64,000 nt of DNA from Takifugu bimaculatus (taxonomy: Eukaryota > Chordata > Actinopteri > Tetraodontiformes > Tetraodontidae): the NCBI GenBank assembly GCA_004026145.2, contig SWLE01000451.1:1-64000 (forward strand), written 5' to 3'. Below are positions 32,001 to 43,204 of this stretch, in pieces. Positions within the stretch are counted from its first letter, which is position 1; each line of letters starts with the position of its first letter. A program made the position numbers and the translations under genes. The notes under the pieces are model-generated. The model did no database searches. It was not told the origin of the DNA and worked only from the letters and a program-made list of their open reading frames with translations.

Positions 32001-32379
32001 ATTGGCACGCTGATTCCAAAATTACAGTCATTTCCCCCCCAGCCCGTCAAGTTTTGAAAGCTTCTCCTCCAGATCAACAAATTTCCCCTAATGAGCTGGA
32101 GTCAGACTGGCCAGCTGACGACAACTGGATCAGCTCCGTTGGTGCAGTCACCATTAAGAGGTGTGTGCAGCCCCCAAAAGGTCAGTACTGTCAATATCCT
32201 ATAGGGGCACTTTGAACCAGAGGGGATCCTATAGATCAAAAAGTTGACACCGTTTGATTCCGCAGCCAAAAACGAACATCTGTCAGACGAACTCCAGTTG
32301 TTTCCCAGTATTTCAGTTAAAACGTGGACCAAATTGTTCTGAAGAGAGGCGCGTGTGCTGGATATGACGCGATCCAACC

Positions 32380-32483
32380 ACGAACACGTGACGTGTAGAG
32401 GAAGAAGAAGCGAAAGTGAAAGTTCTCAACTTCGGGCTCCATCTGGACTGACCGAGCCCTGATGGAAAACCTCTAATATTCAG
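32380..32483 (+). promoter_or_regulatory. Putative ISRE-containing promoter of NLR gene B
   Basis: GAAAGTGAAA at 32412-32421, with CACGTGACGTG just upstream (32386-32396) and CAG/GTAGCA downstream, is the same set as in unit A. It is preserved exactly, while other bases nearby differ between copies. Confidence 0.5.
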
Positions 32484-34002
32484 GTAGCATTTGGTTCTTT
32501 CACTGCTGTCGTCTCGAATCAATGTTCCGCTGCGAGATGCGGCTTAATAAGCTGCGTGTTCGCAATGAGCGTGCGCGTGTTTCGGACGCACATTGCGGCT
32601 GGTCGACGGGAATGTTGTGACGCATGATCAAACTTTGTAGCGTGTTTCCTCTAACTGCGTTTTCCGCTAACCCTGAGCCAACATCTTAGAGGTTGAGGAA
32701 GCACATTTTAATACTCACAATAAGTCGACAATATTATTTGCAGTTAGTGGAAAAATCCACGGAAAGAGGGACACAAACGCGACAGTTTTAGCCTCCTCTC
32801 TTTGTCCCTCCACCAGGGGGACAATCAATCCTTTATTTAAAAAAGGAGAGTATGGAAAGAGGGAGAGATCAAGGCATTCCATTTTATTGTTTTAACAACT
32901 GGTTCTTTGTGGAATATGAATTTGTTATTATGGATTTATGAAATGTGTTCTGTTTTGAATGAAGCAGTCAAGAAAACGAAAGGAAACCTAAACCCATGGT
33001 GTTTTGATATTTTTGGTCCTGTACATGTGGTCAGATAAGATTAGTCTGAGCAGAATTGGGTGTTTTTTGCCCTTTGCTGTGTGTCATCTATTCTATTCAG
33101 CATGTTGGGTTGCTTGACTTCTGTTGGGTCGTGTCAACTTGATCATCACTTCTGAGATATTGACACACCTTTTTCCTGAGGCTGGCTCCAATGCTGCCAA
33201 CACACCTGGCCATGGATATGGTGGGACTTCTGTGATGAGTGGGGTCAGAGGTGGTGGACAAGCTCTGCTCCAAAACAAGCTTGCTAGATATGTTTGGGAT
33301 CTCCTCCGCCACAACCACCAGCTGCAACTAGTAGCTGTGCACGCCATGCAGAGTTTTGACCTCTAGGTCAGGCTACAAATGTTTTTTCCAGCACCATCAT
33401 GTGTTCGTGAGAAACATGATGCGCCTGATCAAAAAAAGCTGCTTGTAATCTGACAGACGAGCCATGATGAGATGTCAAGGTGCGTTGTTGAAAATGAAGA
33501 TCCTCTTCTTGGAATCCTGTCTGAGATGACAGAAGATGATGCTGCATTTGACCCACTTTGATGATGTGATGACGTATTTCTGTTTAGTTTTGAATGCATT
33601 CTCATCTTATTTGTTGAATTTAATGTTGAGAACTGACATCTTGAAAGAATTTAGGTTTTCTCGTAAACCATAACCAGATAAAAAATTCTTTAATTTGTAT
33701 TTGTGTGCGTCCGTCTAATGCCACCGCACCTTTTGAAACACCCAGGAGAAACATTTTTTCCACAACTATTTTATATTTAACATGGTGTAAACTTTTAAGA
33801 TGTCCCAAAACTTTTTTCCAATATATATGTGGCCTGTATGATGTACAGGGTGACATCATATAATAGATTTTGATGTGAATGAGCCGACAATACGTCATTG
33901 GACAGACCTCTGCTTGTCTTCATGCTGAGAATCATTTTCTTTAATCTTCTTTTCTGTGTCAGCAGACTGTTCCTGCTTAACCGTTTAGACTCACATTTAA
34001 AA

Positions 34003-37000
34003 ATGAGCGAATGTGTGATGGAAGAGGAAGAGAGAGCAGAGTCCGTAGTGTCCAGCTGTGTGTCCCTGAAGAGCGACTGGTCCAAAGAGAACCCTGAAAA
34101 CTTCAGTATTGGACCTCAAGGCTCACCTTTAAAGTAAGGTTTTCTGAACCACATAACTCTGCCTTAGAACATTTCACAACCACACAAAACATCATTTTGT
34201 GGGTATTAGCCTCCACTATCGTGAAAAATGAAATTCATCAGGTCCTTAAAATGAAACGGTGCACAGTCCTTTCACCATGTTGGCCTGTGGAAAACCAGTG
34301 TTGTCGGCCCGATGGACCAGCGTCCCCGTCGTTGCCGGACCACCGTTGGCCACCAGTTGGGTTTTGGGATCAAAGTGGGGGCGTTTCCTGTATCCGGTTC
34401 TCCTCACGGATCCATGACTACAACATGTTGCTGCAAGTGCAGAGACGTTTGCTCTGGAAAGAACTTTAGAGCACATTCAGTGCTGCAGGATGAGGGGCTG
34501 GAAAAGGAGCCAGTTCTTTTCTCACTGCAGGGAACAGTTAAAAAAAGCAGCTTAAACTCTGAAAACATGAAAATTATACAGACACATCATTGATTTATTG
34601 ATTCAGTTGTTATCCAGAATGGATTAGAAATGTTCCTGTTTGATAAAAATGCAGTGAATTGGGATTATTTAACTACAACCTCTCCAGATTATTTACCTTC
34701 ATCACAGTCTCATCACTATTTCTGATGTTTCCTCAGGATGGACGAGGACAGAGCAGAGTCCACAGTGCCCAGCTGGGTGTCCCTGAAGAGTGACCGGTCC
34801 AATGATAGAATATTAAACTTCAGAAGTTCAGAGGAAATGTAAGAAAACTAAAGCGTGATGATGTGTTTGTGTGGCAGCTGTTAGTCACATTAACAGCAGC
34901 AGGTTGTGAGTTTATTATTGGAGATGTTTAACACTTAAACCTCAGACAGTCATATAGTTACAGACTTAATGTGAATATTGTTGATTAGAAACAAGAATCA
35001 GGTTTAAACTGAAAGATGAATTCAGACATAAATGCTGGAACAATATTGAGTCTTGATCAGGTTCTTTCATCCTATAAATCAAAGGACTAATAGAGATGTG
35101 TTTCATAGTGACAGGGGGGAGCACATCCTATCAAACTGGGACCAGTCAGCTCCACCAGGAGAGTCCTCTTGTTCACAATCTGGAAGCAGATCTGGAGATG
35201 CTGAAATGAAGCCCAAACAAAGTAAAACTGTTCAATATGAGATTTAATTTGTGATGTCATGAATTTGTAGTTGTGTTGATGATTTATTATAGATGGAAAT
35301 CAATCAATCAGTCTGAAGAGAAGATGTGAACATGTGACTGAAGGAACTCAAGAAGCAGGAAGTGGAACCCTGCTGAACAAGATCTACACTGAGCTCTACA
35401 TCACTGAGGGACAAAGTGAGGAGGTGGACACACAACATGAGGTGAGACAGCTTGAGAGAACCTCCAAGAAGAACATCCAGGACACTCCAATCAAGTGCCA
35501 GGACATCTTCAAAGTCTTATCTGAGCAACAGAGACACATCAGAGTGGTTCTGACCAATGGTGTCGCCGGCGTTGGAAAAACCTTCTCAGTGCAGAAGTTC
35601 AGTCTGGACTGGGCAGAAGGTTTGGAGAACCAAGACATCAGTCTGGTGCTTCCGCTCTCATGGAGGGAGCTGAACTTGATCAGAGATGAGCAGCACAGTC
35701 TTCTCTCACTGCTTCATGTTTTCCATCCAACATTACAGAAGATCAGAGCAGAAGATCTGACTGTCTGGAAACTTCTGTTCATCTTTGATGGCCTGGATGA
35801 AAGCAGATTTTCACTGGGTTTCAACAAGCATCAGGTCATCTCTGATGTCACACAAGTATCGTCAGTTGGCGTGCTCCTGGTGAACCTCATCCAGGGGAAC
35901 CTGCTTCCCTCAGCTCTCATCTGGATCACCTCCAGACCTGCAGCAGCCCATCAGATTCCTCCCTCGTGTGTTGACAGGATCACAGAAGTACGAGGCTTCA
36001 CTGACTCCCAGAAGGAGGAGTACTTCAGGAGGAGGTTCAGTGATGAAGATCTGTCCAAGAGAATCATCTCACACATCAAGGCCTCCAGGAGCCTCCACAT
36101 CATGTGTCTGATCCCAGTTTTCTGCTGGATCACTGCTATAGTTCTGGAGGACATGATGACCAGAGACCAGAGAGGAGAGCTGCCCAAAACCCTGACTGAC
36201 CTCTACTCACACTTCCTGAGGGTTCAGATAAAGAGGAATAAGCAGAAGTATGGAGGAAAGCAGAGACCAGAGGAACTGACTGAGGCTGATAAAGAACTCC
36301 TTCTGAAGTTGGGTCGGCTGGCGTTTGAACATCTGGAGAAAGGAAACATCATGTTCTACTCAGAAGACCTGGAGCGATGTGGACTGGACGTCTCCGAGGT
36401 GTCGGTGTACTCAGGAGTTTGTACAGAGATCTTCAAGAGAGAGAGTGTGATCTTCCAGAAATCAGTCTACTGCTTTGTTCATCTGAGCGTTCAGGAGTTT
36501 CTGGCTGCCGTCTACATGTTCCACTGTTACACCAGGAAAGACACAGTGGTTATAAGTCAGTTCCTAAAATATTCTAAACCAACCCCCTTTTCCTGGTTTG
36601 CTGGGTTGTTTAATAACGATCCAGCCACATCTCTTGATGGCTTCCTCAGGAGAGCACTAATGAAATCTCTCAAAAGTAAAAATGGCCACCTGGACTTGTT
36701 TGTTCGCTTCCTTCATGGTCTCTCTCTGGAGTCCAATCAGAGGATCTTGGGTGGACTGTTGGATCAGAGGGACAGCCACCCAAAAACCATCCAGAAGGTC
36801 CTCAACAACCTGAAGAAGGAGAACAGTTATGAAATCTCTCCAGACAGAAGCATCAACATCTTCCACTGTCTGATGGAGATGAAGGATCAGTCAGTCCATC
36901 AGGAGATCCAAGAGTTCCTGAAGTCAGGGGAGATATCAGAGAGGAGACTGTCAGAGATCCACTGTTCAGCTCTGGCCTACCTGCTGCAGATGTCAGAGGA

Positions 37001-40000
37001 GGTTCTGGATGAGCTGAACCTGCAGCAGTACTACACCTCAGAGGAGGGACGACGTCGCCTGATTCCAGCTGTGAGGAACTGCAGGAAGGTCGAGTAAGTA
37101 AAGATTTTTGGGGCCGGACATCGGCGTTTAAATCAAGCGAGTGGATCATGTCAGGTAGCAATACCCCCTCCAGTGGTCATTCCTTCAATTCTTTATCTCC
37201 ATTGCAGCGTCCATAAATTAAAAACAACAACAATTCATCCAGAAATGTTCAACACTGGCTGGATATAAGTTCAAAGGTCAATCCAGACAAACCAACATAA
37301 GGCAGGAATAATAGGAGCCACAAGTTAACTGACTATCATGAAATTACTGTCATGTCATTAAATCACTTTTGTTTGTTTGTATACATCGTATTCTAACGAC
37401 AGAAAAACACATTTTAACTAATGACACGTGACTATTTTGCTTCATTTATTCAACGTAAAAACAGCCGGCCTCGTTGGTTTAAATGGGTGTTTTAGGTCTT
37501 TGTGGCGGTTCCGTTTGGAGCCTTTATGTGACCCACAAAGTTGTTTGAGCCTTTCCACACCCGTTAGGTGGCAACTTCATCACTAGCAACAAAAGGTGCA
37601 GTGAAAATGATTTGAAGGGAAACAGGCAGATAGAACAGAAGCTGAGGGCAATCGATGCAACCAGAGACTCTGATGTCATCGATCGATCGCTGAATTAAGA
37701 CTTGACGCACAATCGTACAAATTGGATGAAATGCAAAATATCCAAAGAGCCGATAGACAGATACAAAGATGCACGTTTCTTTAAACCATTTGCTACAATC
37801 ATTTTAAATATTGAGTAATTATGAGCTGTTCTAAAATAAGACAAATGTTGAGAATAATTCAGTTGCATTTCAGATCTGATGGTCGTTCAAACTGTTGCTC
37901 TACGGTGTTGAATTTAGCTTTTCCAGGAAATGAGCTACATTTGTGTTGAGGTAGATTCTCAGATAAGTTGATGAGAAATCCCAAAGTTTGACTCACTATT
38001 TTTGTTTCATACACAACAGACTGTCTGGTAGTTTTCTTTCAACGAGTCATTGTGAAGTTGTGGCCTCAGCAATGACGTCAAACCCTTCTCATCTACGGGA
38101 GCTGGACTTAAGCTGGAACCAAAGCCTGACAGATGCCGACGTAAAGTTACTGTCTTCTGCAATGATGCATCCAAACTGCAGACTGGAGACGCTCAGGTCA
38201 GGAGGCCTCTGTTGGTCTTTTCTAAATTTCTTTACATTTTCTGCTTTTCTCTTCATTTTCAGATTTAGAAATGTGTTTTTATTTGCCCCATTTATTCCTT
38301 TTCCAGGCTGTGGGACTGCAGGTTATCAGAGATCAGCTGTGGCTCTCTGGCCTCGGCGCTGAGGTCCAATCCCTCCCATCTGAGGGTTCTGGACCTGAGT
38401 GAGACCGAGCTGAAGGATCCAGGAGTGAAGCTGCTCTGTGGTGCTCTCCAGGATCCTCTCTGTGAGCTGGAGACTCTCAGGTCAGTCAGAGATGATCCAG
38501 TACTTTCCCAGGTGTAACGGGTTAGACAATAAATGTTTACGTGTTTGATTTTTATTTGTCTTCTCTCAAAATAATTGTTATTTTAGTCTAAGGGGCTGCA
38601 GTTTATCAGAGATCAGCTGTGATTCTGTGGCCTCAGCTCTGAAGTCCAACCTCTCCCATCTGAGGGTTCTGGACCTGAGTCTCAACAAGTTGCAGGATTC
38701 AGGAGTGAAGCGGCTCTGTTCTGGACTGGAGAGTCCAAACTGTAAACTGGAGTGGCTCAGGTCAGTCTTCATTTTTCTACCTATATACCAGCTGCTAAGA
38801 TGGTGAAGTGAGGCTGTTCTCAACACTGCTGTGATGCACCACATTAAAAAAATTCCTTGGAATATCGTGAATTCAGGTCTGACCCAACTAAGAACTAACG
38901 TAGGTTTAGTACTGACGCAGATCACATGCAGACCTGCACCGTATAACCTTATCCTGCATTTTTCAGATTGATTAACTGCAGTTTATCAGAGATCAGCTGT
39001 GGCTCTCTGGCCTCGGCACTGAGGTCCAATCCCTCCCATCTCAGAGAACTGGACCTGATAGGGAACCACCTGCAGGATTCAGGAGTGAAGCTGCTCTGTG
39101 GTTTTCTCCAGGATCCAAACTGCCGACTGGAAACTCTGAGGTAAACACCATTCTAAAAAATGTCCATTATTCCATCCGAGGGTCCTCACACTTTCTGAGT
39201 GTGTGTGTTGTGCCCAGTTCCTTCAGGAGGGAGGGCCACACGGGGACCACTTATTCATGATAAATTGATTTAAGGACAATGAAAAAGCCGACAGATGGTA
39301 ACCAAAATTAGACAAAACTAGGTGAGGGTGCCTGGTAGACACCAGCCAACGAGGAGGGAGATGGTGAGGGAGACAGGAAGTCATCTAAGACAGGTTGTGC
39401 CTTTAAAGATGAGGCACAGGTGAGATGGATCTCCATGATGAGATGGGAGGGAAAGAGGTGGGAGAACCTGGGAAGAGTGAGGGCCAGAACAATATATATT
39501 CTCCTTTGGAACAGTGCAAACCTGAGAGGTTGGAATTGTGGTCATTACATATTACTATCATTTTTAACCTGTAACTAAATTAAATATTTACAGATCATGC
39601 CTTTGATTAACCTTTCAGATGAATACTGGTTTCACTTATAACCTTATAAAACTTTCCCTTCTTTATTTAGATTGAGGTACTGCAGTTTATCAGAGATCAG
39701 CTGTGGCTCTCTGGCCTCGGCGCTGAGGTCCAATCCCTCCCATCTGAGGGTTCTGGACCTGAGTTGGAACCAGCTGAAGGATTCAGGGGTGAAGCTGCTC
39801 TGTGGTTTTCTCCAGGATCCAAACTGCCGACTGGAAACTCTGAGGTAAACACCATTCTCAAAAATGTCCATTATTCCATCCGAGGGTCCTCACACTTTCT
39901 GAGTGTGTGTGTTGTGCCCAGTTCCTTCAGGAGGGAGGGCCACACGGGGACCACTTATTCATGATAAATTGATTTAAGGACAATGAAAAAGCCGACAGAT

Positions 40001-40613
40001 GGTAACCAAAATTAGACAAAACTAGGTGAGGGTGCCTGGTAGACACCAGCCAACGAGGAGGGAGATGGTGAGGGAGACAGGAAGTCATCTAAGACAGGTT
40101 GTGCCTTTAAAGATGAGCCACAGGTGAGATGGATCTCCATGATGAGATGGGAGGGAAAGAGGTGGGAGAACCTGGGAAGAGTGAGGGCCAGAACAATATA
40201 TATTCTCCTTTGGAACAGTGCAAACCTGAGAGGTTGGAATTGTGGTCATTACATATTACTATCATTTTTTAACCTGTAACTAAATTAAATATTTACAGAT
40301 CATGCCTTTGATTAACCTTTCAGATGAATACTGGTTTCACTTATAACCTTATAAAAGTTTCCCTTCTTTATTTAGATTAAGGAGCTGCTGGTTATCAATG
40401 ATCAGCTGTGGCTCTCTGGCCTCGGCGCTGAGGTCCAATCCCTCCCATCTCAGAGAACTGGACCTGAGTCAGAACCAGCTGAAGGATCCAATATTGAAGC
40501 TGCTGTCTGATCTCGTAGAGAATCCACACTATGGGCTGGAGACATTGAGACATGGCTGGTTGAAGCCAGTCAACTCCCGCTCATCTGCTGCATCACTCAC
40601 TGACTACTGGTGA
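34003..40613 (+). CDS. NLR gene B: NLRC3-like FISNA-NACHT-LRR protein
   Basis: Phase-consistent exons: 34003-34133, 34737-34838, 35115-35221, 35293-37093, 38020-38196, 38307-38480, 38587-38760, 38967-39140, 39671-39844, 40376-40613. The sum is 3252 nt, or 1084 codons with stop, and there is no internal stop. Exon 1 matches gene A exon 1; exons 2 and 3 (MDEDRAESTVPSWVSLKSDR; QSAPPGESSCSQSGSRSG) match gene C instead. Exon 2 is symmetric (102 bp, phase 2-2). FISNA-NACHT and six LRR exons follow; no B30.2. The usual acceptor of the NACHT exon is deleted, and the model relies on an upstream TTATTATAG at 35292. A cytosolic immune sensor role is inferred from family. Confidence 0.8.
34264..34308. 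other. Filler at the recombination junction in unit B
   Basis: Left of 34264 unit B follows unit A; from about 34309 (GATGGACCAGCGTCCCCGTC) it follows unit C. The 45 bases between match neither. This marks where the mosaic 5' end of gene B was joined. Confidence 0.6.
35293..37093 (+). CDS. FISNA-NACHT-winged helix exon of NLR gene B
   Basis: 1801 bp, phase 1 in and phase 2 out, donor GTCGA/GTAAGT. Walker A GVAGVGKT, Walker B LLFIFDGLDES, sensor IWITSRP and FVHLSVQEFLAAVYMF are all intact. Compared with copy C, about 50 bp around the original splice acceptor and first coding bases are missing, fusing ATGGAAATCA to ATCAATCAGTCTGAAG. Using AG at 35291-35292 as acceptor keeps phase 1 and adds residues GNQSI before SLKRRCEH. 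Otherwise the exon would have no acceptor. Confidence 0.85.
38020..40613 (+). CDS. LRR exon array of NLR gene B (six exons)
   Basis: Exons 38020-38196, 38307-38480, 38587-38760, 38967-39140, 39671-39844 and 40376-40613. The four in the middle are exactly 174 bp and symmetric phase 2. The fifth arose by tandem duplication of the fourth with its intron. The terminal exon reads RHGW and continues LKPVNSRSSAASLTDYW to TGA, where gene A stops earlier. Confidence 0.88.
38967..40375 (+). repeat. Tandem duplication of an LRR exon plus intron
   Basis: Two successive modules, 38967-39670 and 39671-40375, each contain a 174-bp LRR exon and an intron of about 530 bp. The introns differ at only a few positions across their length. 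Unit A has the module once. Unequal crossing-over is the likely cause. Confidence 0.9.
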
Positions 40614-41039
40614 AGAGCATCTGTGGAAACATCTGCCGTCTACTCCCTCCATAGATGAAAAATTCAGTTTTTAAAATGGTGGACTTTCAGGAGATCAGTC
40701 GATGGTCGACAAAGCAGAAGCAGCTTCTCCTTGCAGTTAAATTAGTTCCTGGTATCACACAATGCTTCTTTATAAAGTTCTAAATGGCTCCTCGGCCACT
40801 CTTAGAAGCATGGAAACATTCTCTTAATTGTCTCTTCAAATGTCTGTATTATACGTTACTATTTTACATCATGCCTTCAGAATCTTTAGGGTTTAGTATT
40901 TACTGTCTCTGTGACATGGAGCATTGGAATATTTCAGCTGCAGCCAGCAAAAACCTATCAGAATGACGGCTATCGGTGGGAACCACAGGTCATTTGACTT
41001 TAGTCAATCTGTTCAATGTTATAGGATTTATTGCAATCT

Positions 41040-41058
41040 AATAAAAACTATGAATAAA
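41040..41058 (+). promoter_or_regulatory. Polyadenylation signals of NLR gene B
   Basis: AATAAA at 41040-41045 and 41053-41058, at the position matching those in unit A. Confidence 0.6.
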
Positions 41059-41610
41059 TGTGGGAAATAGGAAATAAAAAGAAGCAAAATGACCAAATAA
41101 ATCTCCCATGAATACTGTAAATTTAAAGATGACAAGAATGGAATATCAGCTTAAATTTAATCAAACATAAAGTGAAAAGGCCTCCTTTAAGTTTACTACA
41201 AAAATAAACACAAAATCAAGAGCGACACGCGCCAAAAACATCTCATTCTCTCTTCTGTCTCCACTCATTCTTTTATATTCTCTTAAGATAATGGGGACGG
41301 GGTCGTGTGATAACAAAACAACCTAATTGGGGACTATATTTTTGTTGCAAGAACTTTGGCTCTTCAGAAGTTTCTATGTTGGCTTCCACAGATTGTGCAT
41401 CCACTAGAAACTCAGTGTTTTTGAGGAACTACCAGGAGTGGCTGGAGTGGAGGCCAATGACGCTATAGCTACATATAGCTACATATAGATCACCATTATC
41501 CTCAACCCAAAAGACCACCAGTTGGCGCAGCAATACTAAAGATAGGAGGTTGTGGTCGTTGCGCAGACGCGGAGTGATATCCCGCACAAACGTGCCCTAT
41601 GTTCTATATA

Positions 41611-42002
41611 CCGTATGTTCGTGACCAAAGGGCGCACCGTATTAAAAGGTGCAGCCTCAGTTACGGATGCTATTTCTGTATTTAACACATGCATCAGGCG
41701 CTCCTGATTATAGGGCGCGGGCATGGTAAAACATACCGCTACCATAGCTTAAAACATGCATGCTAGCGCGTATTTAGCAATTTAGCGAAAGCCGGCAAGT
41801 CGAACAACCGACAACGTTTCCAAAATTAAAATTTTCTTATTTTTCGTATTTTGTTATTAAACCCCGGAGGACTGAAGCAGGACCGCTGTTAAAAATGTAT
41901 CAGTCCGCGCTTCCAGTTCTGGTGCAACGTCCAGTTCTAAATGTATGAATCCGCGTATTGACGTTTCAACGTCCCATCAGTAAAGGGAGAGATTTGGATA
42001 TA
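41611..42002. mobile_element. Pogo/Tigger-like MITE, copy B (right end trimmed)
   Basis: It begins CCGTATGTTCGTGACC after TATATA and ends GGATATAGTCC, with the last CGGTA missing as in copy A. Non-coding. Confidence 0.6.
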
Positions 42003-42530
42003 GTCCCCCTGAGGTGGTGTTTTTAGAGCAGTTCTTAACAACTTTCTCTTTGCCTGATAAGAGGTCCAAACATTATTTCACTTCCCTGTAAAATACTCTA
42101 AAATTTGCCATTCAAGATCAGATACCACCAGGTATAATTCATCCTCTAAATTTTCACAATTTCTTATTCTGTCAGGCTATTTTTAAACCTTTGGCAACAT
42201 AAAATAAAGTACTCAACTGGTATTATGTCAGGCTGGTTTACATCACATTAAAGAAGCCAGCAGAAATAAAGCACAACAGTTACACAGACTACGCACAATA
42301 ATATAGAGGATATAAAAAAACAGTGCTGAGATGGGTTTGTGTCACTTTAGTAAAATCAAAGCATTTTTCTTTATGTGCCAGCAATGAACACAATCTAAGA
42401 AGTCTCTGACACTAAACATATGGAGCTCCTATAGAACAAACTATAGATTTGTTGTTATGAAGATAAAGAAATGCAACATTTCCCCCAGAGAAGCGATGGC
42501 GATGGAAAAAGCCCTGGCTGTGTGTGTGCA

Positions 42531-43204
42531 TCACAGCAGGCGTGGGTTCTCCTCTCTGGAGTCATGCGGGGCTCCTTTGAAGGGCAGATGAGGAGGTTGG
42601 TTACAGATTCCCCTCAGAAAGATGATTACGGTGCCAAAGGTCATCACCGGGGTAACCAGGAAGAGGCAGAGTCGGTCTACTGTACGAGCGATGCCGCTCC
42701 AGTTATCCTTCTCCTGTCAGGACCAGACATTTACGTCACTTTTGATCTTTTTAAATCAGACTTTGGGTTGAGGACTCTGTTTGAACCCTCTGAGCTCATT
42801 GTCGTCGTTCTTGTTGCGCATGTGTTTAATGATGTAGTGGCTCCATCCACAGCCGGCTTGATCTCTGGTACAGCTGATGGCTCCTCCCTCTTCTTGTGGT
42901 TTCACAGCTCCACACAGACACCAAAGCTCAGAACTCAAATGAAGCTACTGATGCTTCTATATCTCATGTGTTTAAATGTTTCTGGAAACGTACTGGCAGC
43001 GTGTGTGACTCGGGTCACCAGTCCGTGTCTCCCAGACTGTTTCTCAAACATCAGCTCACTGCGGGACTTCACACTGTCGTACTCCTCAGCCGAGGCAATG
43101 TAGCCCACTGAGCTGGATCGCCGCGGTAACGCTCCATCCCAGTACGGCTCTGCCTCAGCAGGGCGGGACATGCGCAAGATGAGGGGTAATCGCTGGAGGA
43201 AGAG
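42531..43204 (-). pseudogene. chrnd: chrnd-like 3'-terminal exons, decayed, copy B
   Basis: Minus-strand exons 42994-43204, 42795-42873 and 42531-42713. The first is better preserved than in A. It has a good acceptor (TTTCTTTTTCTGCCAG), no stop (CGA where A has TGA), reads LPLILRMSRPAEAEPYWDGA then RRSSSVGYIASAEEYDSVKS, and ends at a GTACGT donor-like site absent in A. The middle exon has lost two bases (79 instead of 81 bp) and lacks a GT donor. The M4 exon (183 bp, 61 codons) is open. It remains a pseudogene fragment; no upstream receptor exons are found. Confidence 0.75.
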
